64,000 nt of DNA. Origin: Pollutimonas sp963706785 (GTDB lineage: Bacteria > Pseudomonadota > Gammaproteobacteria > Burkholderiales > Burkholderiaceae_B). The notes beneath the pieces are model-generated. The model made no database searches. It had not been told where the DNA came from and worked only from the letters and a program-made list of their open reading frames with translations. How positions within the stretch are numbered: the first letter of the stretch is position 1; each line of letters begins with the position of its first letter. The position numbers were made by a program, and so were the translations under genes. Below are positions 18,191 to 27,512 of the stretch, in pieces. Where the stretch lies: NCBI GenBank assembly GCA_963706785.1, contig CAVPNJ010000002.1, positions 620,001 to 684,000 on the forward strand. The letters run 5' to 3'.

Positions 18191-18892
18191 ATGGAAAACG
18201 AACGTAAACTTATAGTCGGTGCGATGGTGACGCTGTCCTTGGCGACAGCGGCGATGATTGTCGTGCCTTTCATGCAGCTTAAAGATGTGCCCGCGCCCGC
18301 GGCGCTAGAGCCATACACCAGCGAGCAGCTGCGCGGACGTCAGGTATATATGTCTAATGCATGTATATCTTGTCACACTCAGCAGCCCAGCACTACGGGC
18401 GCTGGCATCGCTGACGCAAGCCGAGGCTGGGGACGCGCTTCGGTGGCGGCCGACTACCATTACGACAGCCCGCCCTTGCTCGGCACCATGCGCACCGGTC
18501 CAGACCTGTTCAATATCGGCGCGCGCCAGCCTAGCGCTGACTGGCAATTGGGCCACTTGTATCAACCGCGTGCCTACGTTCCGGGCAGTGTCATGCCTGC
18601 TTATCGCTATATGTTCGAGGTAAAAGACCCTGAGTCTGTGGCGAAGGGCGAACGTGTCGTTACGTTGCCCCCTGGCACTGTGGAAGAGGGAAAGGTAGTC
18701 GTTGCTAAGCCCGAGGCGTTGGACCTGGTGGCTTATTTGTTGGCCCTGGACCGCACCTATACCGTCCTTTCGGCGGAAGAGGCCGAATGGGCTGCAAGCC
18801 GCCTCGCTCCCGAGCGCCTGCCTCAAAAGGCTGCCGATGAGACCGACACCAACGAATCAGGAAACACCAATGAGACCAAAACAAACCCGTAG
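18191..18892 (+). CDS. ccoO: CcoO-like membrane-bound monohaem cytochrome c subunit
   Basis: 233 residues. One N-terminal transmembrane helix (VGAMVTLSLATAAMIVVPFM, about 9-28), then a periplasmic monohaem cytochrome with CISCH (58-62), the RTGPDLFNIGARQPS segment typical of CcoO/FixO and the axial methionine in VMPAYRYMF (Met135). It carries electrons from the membrane pool or soluble cytochromes to CcoN. It starts 6 bases after ccoN and overlaps the next cytochrome gene by 23 bases. Confidence 0.88.
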   Translation: MENERKLIVGAMVTLSLATAAMIVVPFMQLKDVPAPAALEPYTSEQLRGRQVYMSNACISCHTQQPSTTGAGIADASRGWGRASVAADYHYDSPPLLGTMRTGPDLFNIGARQPSADWQLGHLYQPRAYVPGSVMPAYRYMFEVKDPESVAKGERVVTLPPGTVEEGKVVVAKPEALDLVAYLLALDRTYTVLSAEEAEWAASRLAPERLPQKAADETDTNESGNTNETKTNP

Positions 18893-19487
18893 TTCCGAGC
18901 ATGCCGACCCCAAAGAACTGTACAACCCGGTACCGCGCGTATTTCTGGGCCTGATTGTCGGCCTTATCGGGTGGGCAATTTATTACATTCTCAATGCTGA
19001 CCCCACCGGAGTAGCTTCACTTGGCGATCGTCGCGTTCCCGCGACGCTCGCGGCGGGGGGCGGTGCCGGCGAGGGTAGCGTAGTCGACGGGCGCCAAATT
19101 TACACTACCACCTGCCAGGCTTGCCACCAAGCCACTGGGCAAGGCCTGCCGGGTGTCTTCCCGCCCTTGGCCGGTGCGTCCTGGGTGACTGGCGACGCCA
19201 ATATTCCCATACAGATCTTATTACACGGATTGACCGGGCCAATCGAGGTTAACGGCACCACCTACAATGGCGCCATGCCGGGTTTCGGTGCGCAGTTGAA
19301 TGACGCGCAAATTGCTGCGGTCCTTACGTTTATTCGGGCAGAGTGGGGCAATACCAGTCCTGCCGTTGACGAGATAACCGTCAAAGAGGCAAGGGCGGCC
19401 ACGGCCTCCCAGGCAGAACCCTGGAAGAATGTTGACGACATTCCTGCTGCGGACGCGGGCGGTGCACCGCCTGCCCAAGCATCGTGA
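18870..19487 (+). CDS. CcoP-like monohaem cytochrome c
   Basis: 205 residues. N-terminal cytoplasmic segment, one helix (VFLGLIVGLIGWAIYYIL, 24-41), then a single haem site CQACH (82-86) with axial methionine in AMPGFG (Met136). Standard CcoP has two haems; this protein has one, so the oxidase is a reduced cbb3 variant. The ATG at 18870 lies inside ccoO. A longer frame opens at 18702 but that part is an out-of-frame reading of ccoO. The stop overlaps the GTG start of the SCO gene. Confidence 0.82.
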   Translation: MRPKQTRSSEHADPKELYNPVPRVFLGLIVGLIGWAIYYILNADPTGVASLGDRRVPATLAAGGGAGEGSVVDGRQIYTTTCQACHQATGQGLPGVFPPLAGASWVTGDANIPIQILLHGLTGPIEVNGTTYNGAMPGFGAQLNDAQIAAVLTFIRAEWGNTSPAVDEITVKEARAATASQAEPWKNVDDIPAADAGGAPPAQAS

Positions 19488-20119
19488 CTCATGGCATCGC
19501 CCGAACGCTTGCCGCTATCGCTGTCGTGATGGCGTTGGGGCTTCTGGCGCTGGGCGGGGTGACGCGCGGATTCGCCGCCGTCACTGCCGATGGGGTGCGC
19601 CGTATCGATCTCGAGCGCGCACCGCGTACCTTGCCGGCTTTATCGATGATCGATCAGACCGGCAATGCCTTTTCGCTTGCTGATTATGGCAAGGCATCCC
19701 CTTACACGACCTTCCTTACGCTGGTGTACACACGCTGCCATACCATCTGCCGAACAAGTGCATCCGGTTTGGCTTTTTTGCAGCAGGAAATCCGTAGCCG
19801 GGATCTTGAAAACCGCGTGCGTCTTCTGACATTAAGCTTTGACCCGTTCAACGATACGCCAGCTGTATTAGCTGAATATGCAAACGGTTTAGGGGCCGAC
19901 GCATCGCTGTGGCGCTCCGCTACGGTTGGTGCGACAGCAGATTTAGAGGCTATGCTGGGCGTGTTCGATATCGTCGTGATCCCTGATGGGCTCGGAGGAT
20001 ATTCGCATAATGCCGCTCTGTTTCGTATTGACGAACATGGAAAGCTGGTCAAAGCGTATGATATCGACCGCCCAGATTTGGCTTTAGCCGACTATTTATA
20101 CAATAAGCCGGAGCAGTAA
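19484..20119 (+). CDS. SCO1/SenC-family copper chaperone
   Basis: 211 residues. N-terminal membrane anchor (about 8-33), then a thioredoxin-like SCO domain. The copper site Cys-x3-Cys is present as TRCHTICRTS (Cys85, Cys89) and the distal histidine as GGYSHNAALF (His175). SCO proteins deliver copper or reduce thiols during oxidase assembly, mostly for CuA sites. A cbb3-like enzyme lacks CuA, so here it may serve CuB loading. The start is a GTG whose bases overlap the upstream stop, giving translational coupling. Confidence 0.86.
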   Translation: MTHGIARTLAAIAVVMALGLLALGGVTRGFAAVTADGVRRIDLERAPRTLPALSMIDQTGNAFSLADYGKASPYTTFLTLVYTRCHTICRTSASGLAFLQQEIRSRDLENRVRLLTLSFDPFNDTPAVLAEYANGLGADASLWRSATVGATADLEAMLGVFDIVVIPDGLGGYSHNAALFRIDEHGKLVKAYDIDRPDLALADYLYNKPEQ

Positions 20120-20121
20120 CC

Positions 20122-20724
20122 ATGCGTCTGATCAGTTCTCGCTATATTGCATGGTTGCCGGGTTTGTTACTGGTGGCAGCAGCGGTATTGCAGCCGTGGC
20201 TGGAAGCCAGCATGGCCCGCCATATGGGGCTCGAATTCCCGCTTCTATTCATTATTGGCTGGCTAACCGCCTTAATCGCGGGCCGCCGATTTGCGCGGCT
20301 GATCGAACCCTGGAACGCCAAAGGGCTTACAGCACTTGTGTTTACCGCCTTGGTGACTGCGTTCTGGATGGTGCCTGCAGCGCTTGATCTCGCAGTGCTC
20401 AATACGGGTGTGGGTTTAATAAAAGTCCTTAGCTGGCTTGTTGCGGGAATGCTGATGGGCGCCTCGTGGCGCCAAGCCGGTGTGGTAATTCAGGCGTTTT
20501 TTATCTTCAACTGGTGCTGGATGACCGTCGCCGTGGGTTTGATTTATCAGGAAGCCCCGCAGCAATTATGCAGCGTCTATCTGGTCGACGATCAATGGAA
20601 CGCAGGTGCTTTCATGGTATTTTGGGCGATAGCCGTATTTATACTTTGGTTACCCGGGGCGATAAAATCGAGCAATCTGCTCGGCGATAACGATGGCCCG
20701 CCGAAAATTCGGAGCATAGACTAG
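20122..20724 (+). CDS. Unknown polytopic membrane protein of the oxidase cluster
   Basis: 200 residues, mostly hydrophobic, about five transmembrane helices, ending in a short charged tail. No catalytic motif or recognised family. It begins 2 bases after the SCO stop, so it is the last gene of the oxidase operon. A role in oxidase assembly or stability is inferred only from position. Confidence 0.6.
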   Translation: MRLISSRYIAWLPGLLLVAAAVLQPWLEASMARHMGLEFPLLFIIGWLTALIAGRRFARLIEPWNAKGLTALVFTALVTAFWMVPAALDLAVLNTGVGLIKVLSWLVAGMLMGASWRQAGVVIQAFFIFNWCWMTVAVGLIYQEAPQQLCSVYLVDDQWNAGAFMVFWAIAVFILWLPGAIKSSNLLGDNDGPPKIRSID

Positions 20725-20851
20725 AACGTTTCTGCCAAGCGTTCTTTATTAGGTGGCGGCATCGTGTACTGCAAGACAATTCACGAAATACCGCCCCGTA
20801 GTGGTTCACGACAGCATGTCTTAGCTGCGTAAGAGGGCCTCAGGATAAAGG

Positions 20852-21295
20852 TCAGGGCTTCAATTGGTCTCGGATTTCGCCGTCTTTGTGGGCATCACTA
20901 TGTACGTTGACATAAAGATTGCCCGCTTTATATGCCTTGTATTGCGCGTCGGTCAGTTTGGAATTTGCGGGAACCATCCATTGGTTGTCGCCTTTTTTCT
21001 CTAAGGTGATGATCGGTGGACCGTTCTTCCCAACGGGCCCTTGATGGATGTGCGCCACGGTGCCGACGATGCCTGAGGTTGTGACGCTACCACTGACTGC
21101 CTTATTGTTGCCAATGGTGATCGTGCCGTTGCCCTTGGCCGCAGTCGTTACAGCGGGAACTTCATGGGTACCACTTAACATTACCTTGCTTTGGGCGGCC
21201 ATGGCTACGCCATAGTTAACACTTAAACCGCCGATGATTACTGCGCCTGCCAGAATCGACAAGCGAGACTTCGAAAGAATCGACTTTGTACTCAT
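20852..21295 (-). CDS. CHRD-domain exported protein
   Basis: 147 residues. Signal peptide (SRLSILAGAVIIGGLSVNYGVAMA, ending near 33), then one CHRD domain: SGTHEVPAVTTAAKGNGTI, VAHIHQGPVGKNGPPII, and the terminal LYVNVHSDAHKDGEIRDQL. CHRD domains occur in chordin and in many bacterial periplasmic or surface proteins of unknown job. The two histidine patches (HIHQG and NVHSDAHKDGEIR) are the family's hallmark. The ATG at 21295 has GGAG nearby; the longer frame upstream is not protein-like. Confidence 0.85.
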   Translation of the reverse strand: MSTKSILSKSRLSILAGAVIIGGLSVNYGVAMAAQSKVMLSGTHEVPAVTTAAKGNGTITIGNNKAVSGSVTTSGIVGTVAHIHQGPVGKNGPPIITLEKKGDNQWMVPANSKLTDAQYKAYKAGNLYVNVHSDAHKDGEIRDQLKP

Positions 21296-21623
21296 ATGAT
21301 TACTCCACTCGAGGTAAAGGCCCGCCGCTAACGTTGGAGGCCGGTTGGGTCTCGACGAAAAAAATAATAAGCATTTTCTATGCCCAATCCGATTTCGCAG
21401 AAAACCGCGAATTCGGGGGCGTCTTCGATCAGCGGTGAGAATTGCATCTGATCCGGGAACGTTGCCTCGCGGACATCGGGCACCTCGACATACTTTTCGT
21501 TGGCGCGGAGTCTGCGACATGGCTTTCGTGCCAGTCTCTCTACTTATAGCTCGGAGTCTCTGAGCCCCGGCATGGGGTTTGCACCGCAGTATCGTTGCAC
21601 ACGATAAATGGAGTTGTAGATTC

Positions 21624-22688
21624 ATGCAGGCCCTTCGTCAGTTGTTAAAGCGGATACGTGCCAGTCTTCAACAAGACGAAGTGCGAATTCCGATTCAGAC
21701 CGCCTCTGCAGTCCTTATGGCGTATTTCGCAACCAGTTTCATGAATCAAGAGGATGTTTCGTGGGGCGTGTTTTCGGCGCTTTTTGTGGTTCAAGCCAGC
21801 GTAGGCGGGACGATAAGTGCTGCACTCGGGCGTATTGCCGGTGCTATTTTAGGTGCGATTATTGCCGTTGCATTGGTGAAACTATTCGGCGCCTACGGCT
21901 GGGGTACGCTTATTGCCCTGTTGGTGGGCGTAGCTTTTATGAGCTTTCTGACGGCAAAATGGCCGCTGCTTGCATACGGGCTTGTCACTGTCACCATCAT
22001 TGCTGTGGCGCCTGATTTTTATGTCGTGGAAGGTGCGTTCAAGAAGGTGCTGGCAATCGCAATAGGATCGACCTGCGGAATGGTAGCGGCGTTTGCGGTG
22101 TTCCCGGTTCTCGCGCGGCGTACCGAGCAGCAGTATTTGGCAGCGGCACTACGAAGTTGCGGGGCCTACACCCTGGAATGCACTGCGTGCCTGGTTGGTG
22201 ATAAGCCGAAAAAGAATAGGGACGCACAGGACGTCATACAACGGTCAATCGAACGGGCGCGCCTTATGGCGCGCGAAGCGCGCATCGAGGATAAAACACC
22301 GGCAATGGGATTGAGTCCCTTTTCTCGAACGCTGCTTCCCGAGATTGAGCGTTTCGGCTACACGCTTACCCTGGTCGATCGATTCAGTGATAAGCCAATT
22401 TCAGACGGGCTATGCCGCGTTCACAAAGAAGCGCTTCTGGAGCTCGCCAATACAGTCAAAAAATCTTTGGAGAAAATTGCCGACGCCGTGGAGGCTGGTG
22501 AAGTTTGTGAGGAAATTGATGACGCATGGCAGGCGTATAAAGTGTTTTCCGAACGCGTGGACGAGTCCGTCGAGCACGAGCGCCTTTCTATCGAGGATAA
22601 AGAGCACATGATGTCAATAAAAAGCTCATACGGCTCTGTGCTTTCCAATATGACCAGATTGGTTCGGGAAGTTCAGGGAAACGCCTGA
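21624..22688 (+). CDS. FUSC/aromatic acid exporter-like membrane protein
   Basis: 354 residues. Residues about 20-165 hold six hydrophobic helices in the FUSC (ArAE) pattern (QTASAVLMAYFATSF, SWGVFSALFVVQASVGGTISAALGRIAGAILGA). The rest is a charged helical cytoplasmic domain. Proteins of this group export aromatic acids or fusaric acid and are often part of efflux systems with HlyD-like partners; none is adjacent here. The ATG at 21624 follows GGAG by about 10 bases. The 5' region overlaps the leader of the divergent CHRD gene. Confidence 0.78.
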   Translation: MQALRQLLKRIRASLQQDEVRIPIQTASAVLMAYFATSFMNQEDVSWGVFSALFVVQASVGGTISAALGRIAGAILGAIIAVALVKLFGAYGWGTLIALLVGVAFMSFLTAKWPLLAYGLVTVTIIAVAPDFYVVEGAFKKVLAIAIGSTCGMVAAFAVFPVLARRTEQQYLAAALRSCGAYTLECTACLVGDKPKKNRDAQDVIQRSIERARLMAREARIEDKTPAMGLSPFSRTLLPEIERFGYTLTLVDRFSDKPISDGLCRVHKEALLELANTVKKSLEKIADAVEAGEVCEEIDDAWQAYKVFSERVDESVEHERLSIEDKEHMMSIKSSYGSVLSNMTRLVREVQGNA

Positions 22689-22990
22689 TGTTTACGTGGG
22701 TCGTCGCCGCATTTCGCTGATTGCGTTCTTCGTTGAAGATGCGCAGGGCAATGTTGACTGTCGCAGTATAGCTCTAGCCATTCCGATAGCGCGGCTGGTA
22801 TTAGGTCAGCAACTCTTCCTATGTCGATCGCAGCGATCAAGGTGCAAGAATTGATGCACACCACGATATCTGATCTAGTAGTGTGCGGTGCTTGGCCGCA
22901 CTCTAAGGTTGCACAGAGCGGACCGATACGGATTCCCTAGGAAACGAGCAGACGCCGCTCCAACATCTTGTCTTACCGGTTCGGTCGCGA
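22689..22990. other. Gene-free convergent interval
   Basis: 302 bases between convergent genes. It contains a small stem (GTGCGG/CCGCAC at about 22885-22903) that may help terminate transcription. No coding pattern on either strand. Confidence 0.3.
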
Positions 22991-23968
22991 CTACGCCACC
23001 TTGCGGCTCGGCACGCGATCCAGATCCAGAATGGGGCCGCTCGGAACTATGCCGTTGGGGTTGATACTGTGATGGCTGCGGTAATAGTGCTGCTTGATGT
23101 GATCGAAGTCGATCGTGGCGGCAATGCCGGGCCATTGGTAAAGCTCTCGGGTATAGCTCCACAGGTTCTCGTAGTCGGCCAGACGTTTCAGGTTGCACTT
23201 GAAGTGGCCGTGGTACACCGCATCAAAGCGAATCAGCGTGGTAAACAGGCGCCAGTCGGCTTCGGTAACGCGGTCGCCCAACAAATAGCGCTGCCGGCCC
23301 AGTTTGATTTCAAGCTCATCAAGATAGGCGAAGAGTTTGCCGACTTCCCGCTCGTATACTTGCTGATCGGTGGCAAAGCCGACTTTGTAGACGCCATTGT
23401 TGACGGCATCGTAGACCTGGGCGTTGATGGCGTCGATCTGAGGTAGCAGCTCCACCGGAGCGTAATCGCCTTCACTGGCGCAGATGCCGTCGAAGGCGGA
23501 ATTGAGCATGCGAATGATTTCGGACGATTCGTTGCTGACAATGGTGTTGCGTTCCAGATCCCAAAGCACTGGCACCGTCACTCGGCCACTGTAGCCGGGT
23601 TGCGCCCGCAGGTATACCTCGTACAGATAGTCCGCCCCGTCGACCGGGTCAGCCACTACACCCGGACCGGATTCGAAGCTCCAGCCGTTTGCCCCCATGT
23701 AAGGGTTGACGACGGACACGCTGATCATCTGTTCCAGGCCTTTCAGCGCGCGCAGGATAAGGGTGCGATTGGCCCAGGGACAGGCCAGCGAAACGTATAG
23801 GTGGTAACGGCCGGGCTCGGCCCGGAATCCGCCGGTCCCGCTTGGACCGGCGCTGCCATCGGGCGTGACCCAGTTGCGGAACTGCGCGTCGCTGCGCACG
23901 AAACGTCCGCCTGTGCTCGCCGTGTCATACCACTGATCATGCCATTTTCCGTCTACCAAAAGTCCCAT
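22991..23968 (-). CDS. Glutathionyl-hydroquinone reductase (Xi-class GST, YqjG/PcpF type)
   Basis: 325 residues. Xi-class glutathione transferases reduce glutathionyl-hydroquinones through a cysteine. Seen: the catalytic LACPWANR (Cys63), the long N-terminal part carrying FRNWVTPDG and GGFRAEPGRYHLYVSL, VPVLWDLERNTIVSNESSEI in the thioredoxin half, and the C-terminal helical half with DWRLFTTLIRFDAVYHGHFKCN. Length and motifs match YqjG/EcmB-type enzymes. Cytoplasmic. About 90 bases separate it from yceI in the same direction, so they may share a transcript. Confidence 0.9.
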   Translation of the reverse strand: MGLLVDGKWHDQWYDTASTGGRFVRSDAQFRNWVTPDGSAGPSGTGGFRAEPGRYHLYVSLACPWANRTLILRALKGLEQMISVSVVNPYMGANGWSFESGPGVVADPVDGADYLYEVYLRAQPGYSGRVTVPVLWDLERNTIVSNESSEIIRMLNSAFDGICASEGDYAPVELLPQIDAINAQVYDAVNNGVYKVGFATDQQVYEREVGKLFAYLDELEIKLGRQRYLLGDRVTEADWRLFTTLIRFDAVYHGHFKCNLKRLADYENLWSYTRELYQWPGIAATIDFDHIKQHYYRSHHSINPNGIVPSGPILDLDRVPSRKVA

Positions 23969-24058
23969 GTCGATTCCTTAGTTTTCAAAGCCTCGCATCT
24001 GCCGGTTCCCCCGTTCATCGTCCAATCCGTCGAAAAGGGGGATTCAGACGGGCTGGCT

Positions 24059-24637
24059 TTACTCGGTAATGGCTTCGAGGGCGATGTCGAGCGTCACCTC
24101 GTCGCCGACGCCGGGCGCAAACTTACCTGCATTGAACTCGCTGCGCTTGATCACTGCCGTCGCGTTGGCGCCGATCGAGTCTTTCTCTAGCATCGGATGT
24201 GCGCCATTGAAGAACGACGTTACAGTCAGGATCACCGGCTTGGTAATGCCCTTGATCGTCAGGTCGCCTTCAATGCTGGCTGGCTTATCGCCTTCAAAGA
24301 TCACTTTGGTGGACTTGAAGGTAGCGGTTGGGAACTTGGCCGTATCCAGGAAGTCGGCGGCTTGGATGTGCTCGTCGAACAGATCGAAACCGGTGTCAAT
24401 GGATTTCATGTCGATGGTCACGTCGACGTTGGCCTGCTTGGCTTCTTTGTCCAGCACGACCGTACCTGTAGTCTTGTTAAAGCGCAGGATCTGCTTCGAC
24501 ATGCCCATGTGGTCGTACGAGAAGCGCGGGAAGCTGTGGGCCGGATCCAGCGTATAGGTTTGAGGCGCGGCCATCGCCTGACCAGCGACGAGCGTGGTAA
24601 AAGCAAAAGCAATGGCGGAAATTTGAGTGCGTGTCAT
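24059..24637 (-). CDS. YceI-family periplasmic lipocalin-like protein
   Basis: 192 residues. Signal peptide (1-23, ending VAGQAMA), then a YceI beta-barrel: YTLDPAHSFPRFSYDHMG, KTTGTVVLDKEAKQANVDVTIDMKSIDTG, HIQAADFLDTAKFPTATFKST and DLTIKGITKPVILTV. YceI proteins bind isoprenoid or amphiphilic ligands in the periplasm and are often base-inducible. The promoter side faces a LysR gene across about 180 bases, which is a likely regulator of this yceI-GST pair. Confidence 0.92.
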   Translation of the reverse strand: MTRTQISAIAFAFTTLVAGQAMAAPQTYTLDPAHSFPRFSYDHMGMSKQILRFNKTTGTVVLDKEAKQANVDVTIDMKSIDTGFDLFDEHIQAADFLDTAKFPTATFKSTKVIFEGDKPASIEGDLTIKGITKPVILTVTSFFNGAHPMLEKDSIGANATAVIKRSEFNAGKFAPGVGDEVTLDIALEAITE

Positions 24638-24821
24638 GGTATCTATCCTTTAGATCTATGGGTTGGTTAGACCACTAGTTTCGGGGTGCGGCGAGATATT
24701 CCCCTGTCATCTCATTGATGCAGTTAGTTTAAAAGATCCTAATAAATGAATAAACCACCTAAATAGGCATACACTATTCATATTATTGAAACAATGTGAG
24801 TATTCGGATAGAGGAAGTGCA

Positions 24822-25754
24822 ATGGATCGTTTGGTTTCAATGCAGGTCTTTGAGCGTGTAGCCGACGAAGGGGGCTTTGCGGCAGCCGCCCGTGCCATGG
24901 ACATGTCGCCTCCGGTGGTGAGTCGTCTAATTGCCGAGCTGGAAGGGCATCTCGGCGCACGGCTATTCCAGAGAACCACGCGGCGGGTATCGCTCACGGA
25001 AGCGGGCGAAGCCTATCTGGCTCGCGTTCGTCAAATTTTGCAAGACATTGAAGAGGCTGATGCCATTGCAAGTGCGCATACAAACGAACTTGCCGGCCGC
25101 TTGCGGGTGCATACGGAGCCGGTCCTGGCAAGTTACGTGATCGCTCCATTGCTGTCGGCGTTTCGCGAGCGTCATCCTGGTATTGTGGTTGATTTAGAGG
25201 TTGAGGCACACAGAGACCCGCCCATCGAGGACTATGACATTACCTTGCTAGGTGTCGATATGAGTTTTAACGCCGATATCGTTGCCCGGAAAGTCATTGA
25301 ATCCGAAGTCATACTGGTTGCCTCCCCGGCCTACGTGAAACGCAAAGGGATGCTTAAGGGACCCCAGGATTTGGTGCTGCATGATTGCCTACGCCTCAGG
25401 CCGCCCCATGGGCCGCTAAGGGGGTGGCGCATGTGGCGTAAGCCAAGTCCCGATAATGTCGTCGAAATGAATGTCGATCCCGTCCTCATTGCAAACCATA
25501 CCGATACATTGCTACGTGCCGCATTGGACGGCGCCGGCATTACATCAGTCGCGATGGACATCGTAGCGCCTTACCTAACCCGCGGCGATCTAGTTCGAGT
25601 GCTAAGTCCATGGATCACCGGGCGGCTGGCGATGTATGCGGCATTGCCCAGTCGCAAATTCATTCCGCAGCGATCCCGCGTGTTCTTGGACTATCTGGTC
25701 GAGCACACCCGCGAGCAAAATGACGAAGCGATGAGGGTGTGCACAGTTGTTTAG
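24822..25754 (+). CDS. LysR-family transcriptional regulator
   Basis: 310 residues. Winged-helix N-terminus (MDRLVSMQVFERVADEGGFAAAAR, then PPVVSRLIAELEGHLGARLFQRTTRRVSLTEAG) and a periplasmic-binding-protein-like effector domain from about 90. Subfamily resembles the small CrgA/DmlR-type LysR group. The start at 24822 is supported by GAGGAAG. Divergent from yceI/GST, which is the classic arrangement for LysR control of a neighbour. Confidence 0.9.
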   Translation: MDRLVSMQVFERVADEGGFAAAARAMDMSPPVVSRLIAELEGHLGARLFQRTTRRVSLTEAGEAYLARVRQILQDIEEADAIASAHTNELAGRLRVHTEPVLASYVIAPLLSAFRERHPGIVVDLEVEAHRDPPIEDYDITLLGVDMSFNADIVARKVIESEVILVASPAYVKRKGMLKGPQDLVLHDCLRLRPPHGPLRGWRMWRKPSPDNVVEMNVDPVLIANHTDTLLRAALDGAGITSVAMDIVAPYLTRGDLVRVLSPWITGRLAMYAALPSRKFIPQRSRVFLDYLVEHTREQNDEAMRVCTVV

Positions 25755-25920
25755 ATATTCAGCCTATGCGGTGCCCGCCCAGCGTAGTTGTATTCTGCTC
25801 CAATGACCCCGTAAACGTGATCGCCATACAGGCCGGCTACGCTCCGCGATGCAGGTTTTTGCCCATAAGGTCAGGTATCATCCTTAAGAACAAAAATACC
25901 TAATCTTGGAGACAAACCCT

Positions 25921-27420
25921 ATGAATTCATTTGCACTTCCAGTGCTGAGTTTTTCGCTGCTCGCTTATTGCGCGGGTGCCTATGCCGTCGACGCCAAAAG
26001 GGATGAATTCTTTTGGCTCGGGGAAATGAACAAGGCTACGCTGGTCATTAATACTGAAGAAGGTTTGATCGAAAAATCTGTAGCGCCGACGTTTGCAGCA
26101 GGTATCGAGAAGGTAATCGCAGCCGGTAACCAAAAGGGCGCCAAGAGGCCGTCTACGGTAATTAGTTTTGAGCCGCTGCTGATACAGGCTGCGGGCCCAG
26201 AGATCACGCTGTTGCACGCTGGCCGCTCTAGCCAGGACATGCATGCCACTTATCGTGCGGCTATCCTGCGCGACGATTTGCTCTCGCTTGCCCAACAGCT
26301 GCACCAAACCGGCACTACGCTGGTGGCCTTGTCGGATCGTCACAAAGAGACCATTGTTCCTAACTACACGAACGGTGTGGCAGCGCAACCCAATAGCTAT
26401 GGGCATTACCTGCTTGCCCATGCTGCAGGGCTGCAGCGGGACGCCCAACGCATACGTGAAGCCTACACACGCATAAATCGCTCCGCCATGGGCACAACCG
26501 TGTTGAATGGCACGAGCTGGCCGCTTAACCGTGAGCGCATGGCGAACTACCTTGGTTTCTCAGGTATTGTCGAGAACGCCTACGATGCATCCCAGATTTC
26601 ATCGATGGAACATCCCGTAGAGGTCGGCGCTGTAGTCACCAGCGTCGCGCTGCATACAGGCCATTTTGTCGAAGATCTCCTGACGCAATACGCGCAGCCG
26701 CGTCCATGGATCTTGTTAGAAGAGGGTGGCGAAAATACCTATGTTTCCAGCGCGATGCCGCAAAAGCGCAATCCGGGGCTGCTTAACAATACTCGCAGCA
26801 ACGCTTCCACTGCCCTTACCCTGGCCTTTGGTCCGGCGATTCAGGCACACAATATTACGCCAGGCATGTCCGACCCCAAGAGCGCAAAAGGTAATAGCGC
26901 GATGGTGCAAAGCGCCGTCAAGGCGCTGGCTGATTGGGATCGTGTACTGAAGGCGCTAGTAGTGAATCCCGATCGCGCCCTTGAAGAGCTTAATGGCGAC
27001 TGGACCGCCTCTCAGGAGCTTGCCGATGCGTTGATGCGTAACCATGGATTGCCTTTCCGCCTTGGCCATCATTTTGCATCGGAAGTGGTAGGTCACGCCA
27101 AGAAGCACAATATTAAGCCACTTGAGTTCCCGTATGCCGAGGCGCAGCGTGTTTATGCCGAAACGGTTAAGGGTACTGACTACCCGAAAACGCTCCCCAT
27201 GAGCGAGACGCAATTCAAGGAGAATCTTGATCCGGTAATGATAGTCAAAAATCGCAAAACAAGTGGCGGCCCGCAACCGGCCGAAATGCAGCGTATGATC
27301 GCCGCGGCTAAAGCGGATCTTGTTGCCCAACAAAACTGGATCAATGACCAACGCAATAAAATCACGACGGCGCTCGGGCAGCTGAACGCCGACTTCGACA
27401 AATTGGGAAAGGCCAAATAA
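25921..27420 (+). CDS. Exported argininosuccinate-lyase-like enzyme (fumarase/aspartase superfamily)
   Basis: 499 residues. The superfamily signature is clear: SSAMPQKRNPGLLNN (Ser276-Ser277 onward), in the loop that carries the catalytic serine, plus SSQDMHATYRAAI, TLVALSDRHKETIVPNYTNG and GTTVLNGTSWPLNRERMA. The N-terminus is a hydrophobic stretch ending in an AYA site (MNSFALPVLSFSLLAYCAGAYA), which suggests export, though it lacks the usual basic n-region. Cytoplasmic ArgH is not exported, so this is probably not the arginine-biosynthetic enzyme. The family also includes lyases for N-substituted aspartates such as EDDS lyase. The next gene, convergent, is a Bug solute-binding protein. Start 25921 has TTGGAG upstream. 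Confidence 0.75.
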   Translation: MNSFALPVLSFSLLAYCAGAYAVDAKRDEFFWLGEMNKATLVINTEEGLIEKSVAPTFAAGIEKVIAAGNQKGAKRPSTVISFEPLLIQAAGPEITLLHAGRSSQDMHATYRAAILRDDLLSLAQQLHQTGTTLVALSDRHKETIVPNYTNGVAAQPNSYGHYLLAHAAGLQRDAQRIREAYTRINRSAMGTTVLNGTSWPLNRERMANYLGFSGIVENAYDASQISSMEHPVEVGAVVTSVALHTGHFVEDLLTQYAQPRPWILLEEGGENTYVSSAMPQKRNPGLLNNTRSNASTALTLAFGPAIQAHNITPGMSDPKSAKGNSAMVQSAVKALADWDRVLKALVVNPDRALEELNGDWTASQELADALMRNHGLPFRLGHHFASEVVGHAKKHNIKPLEFPYAEAQRVYAETVKGTDYPKTLPMSETQFKENLDPVMIVKNRKTSGGPQPAEMQRMIAAAKADLVAQQNWINDQRNKITTALGQLNADFDKLGKAK

Positions 27421-27485
27421 CCGTTGCGCAAGATGAGCTAAAGGTGACCTGGCGTTATGGGTGCCTGTCGGAAACTGTTATCTGT

Positions 27486-27507
27486 GGCCGGACTTGAACC
27501 TCCGGCC
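27486..27507. terminator. Hairpin between convergent genes
   Basis: Stem GGCCGGA (27486-27492) / TCCGGCC (27501-27507), loop of 8. Lies between the convergent lyase and Bug genes. No T-run follows on either side, so intrinsic termination is uncertain. Confidence 0.4.
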
Positions 27508-27512
27508 CGGAT

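Noticed and set aside
27486..27507. tRNA T-arm-like sequence (GGTTCAAGTCC on the minus strand)
   Set aside because: Stem and loop lengths do not fit a tRNA T-arm, and no acceptor, D or anticodon arm is present. Listed as a hairpin instead.
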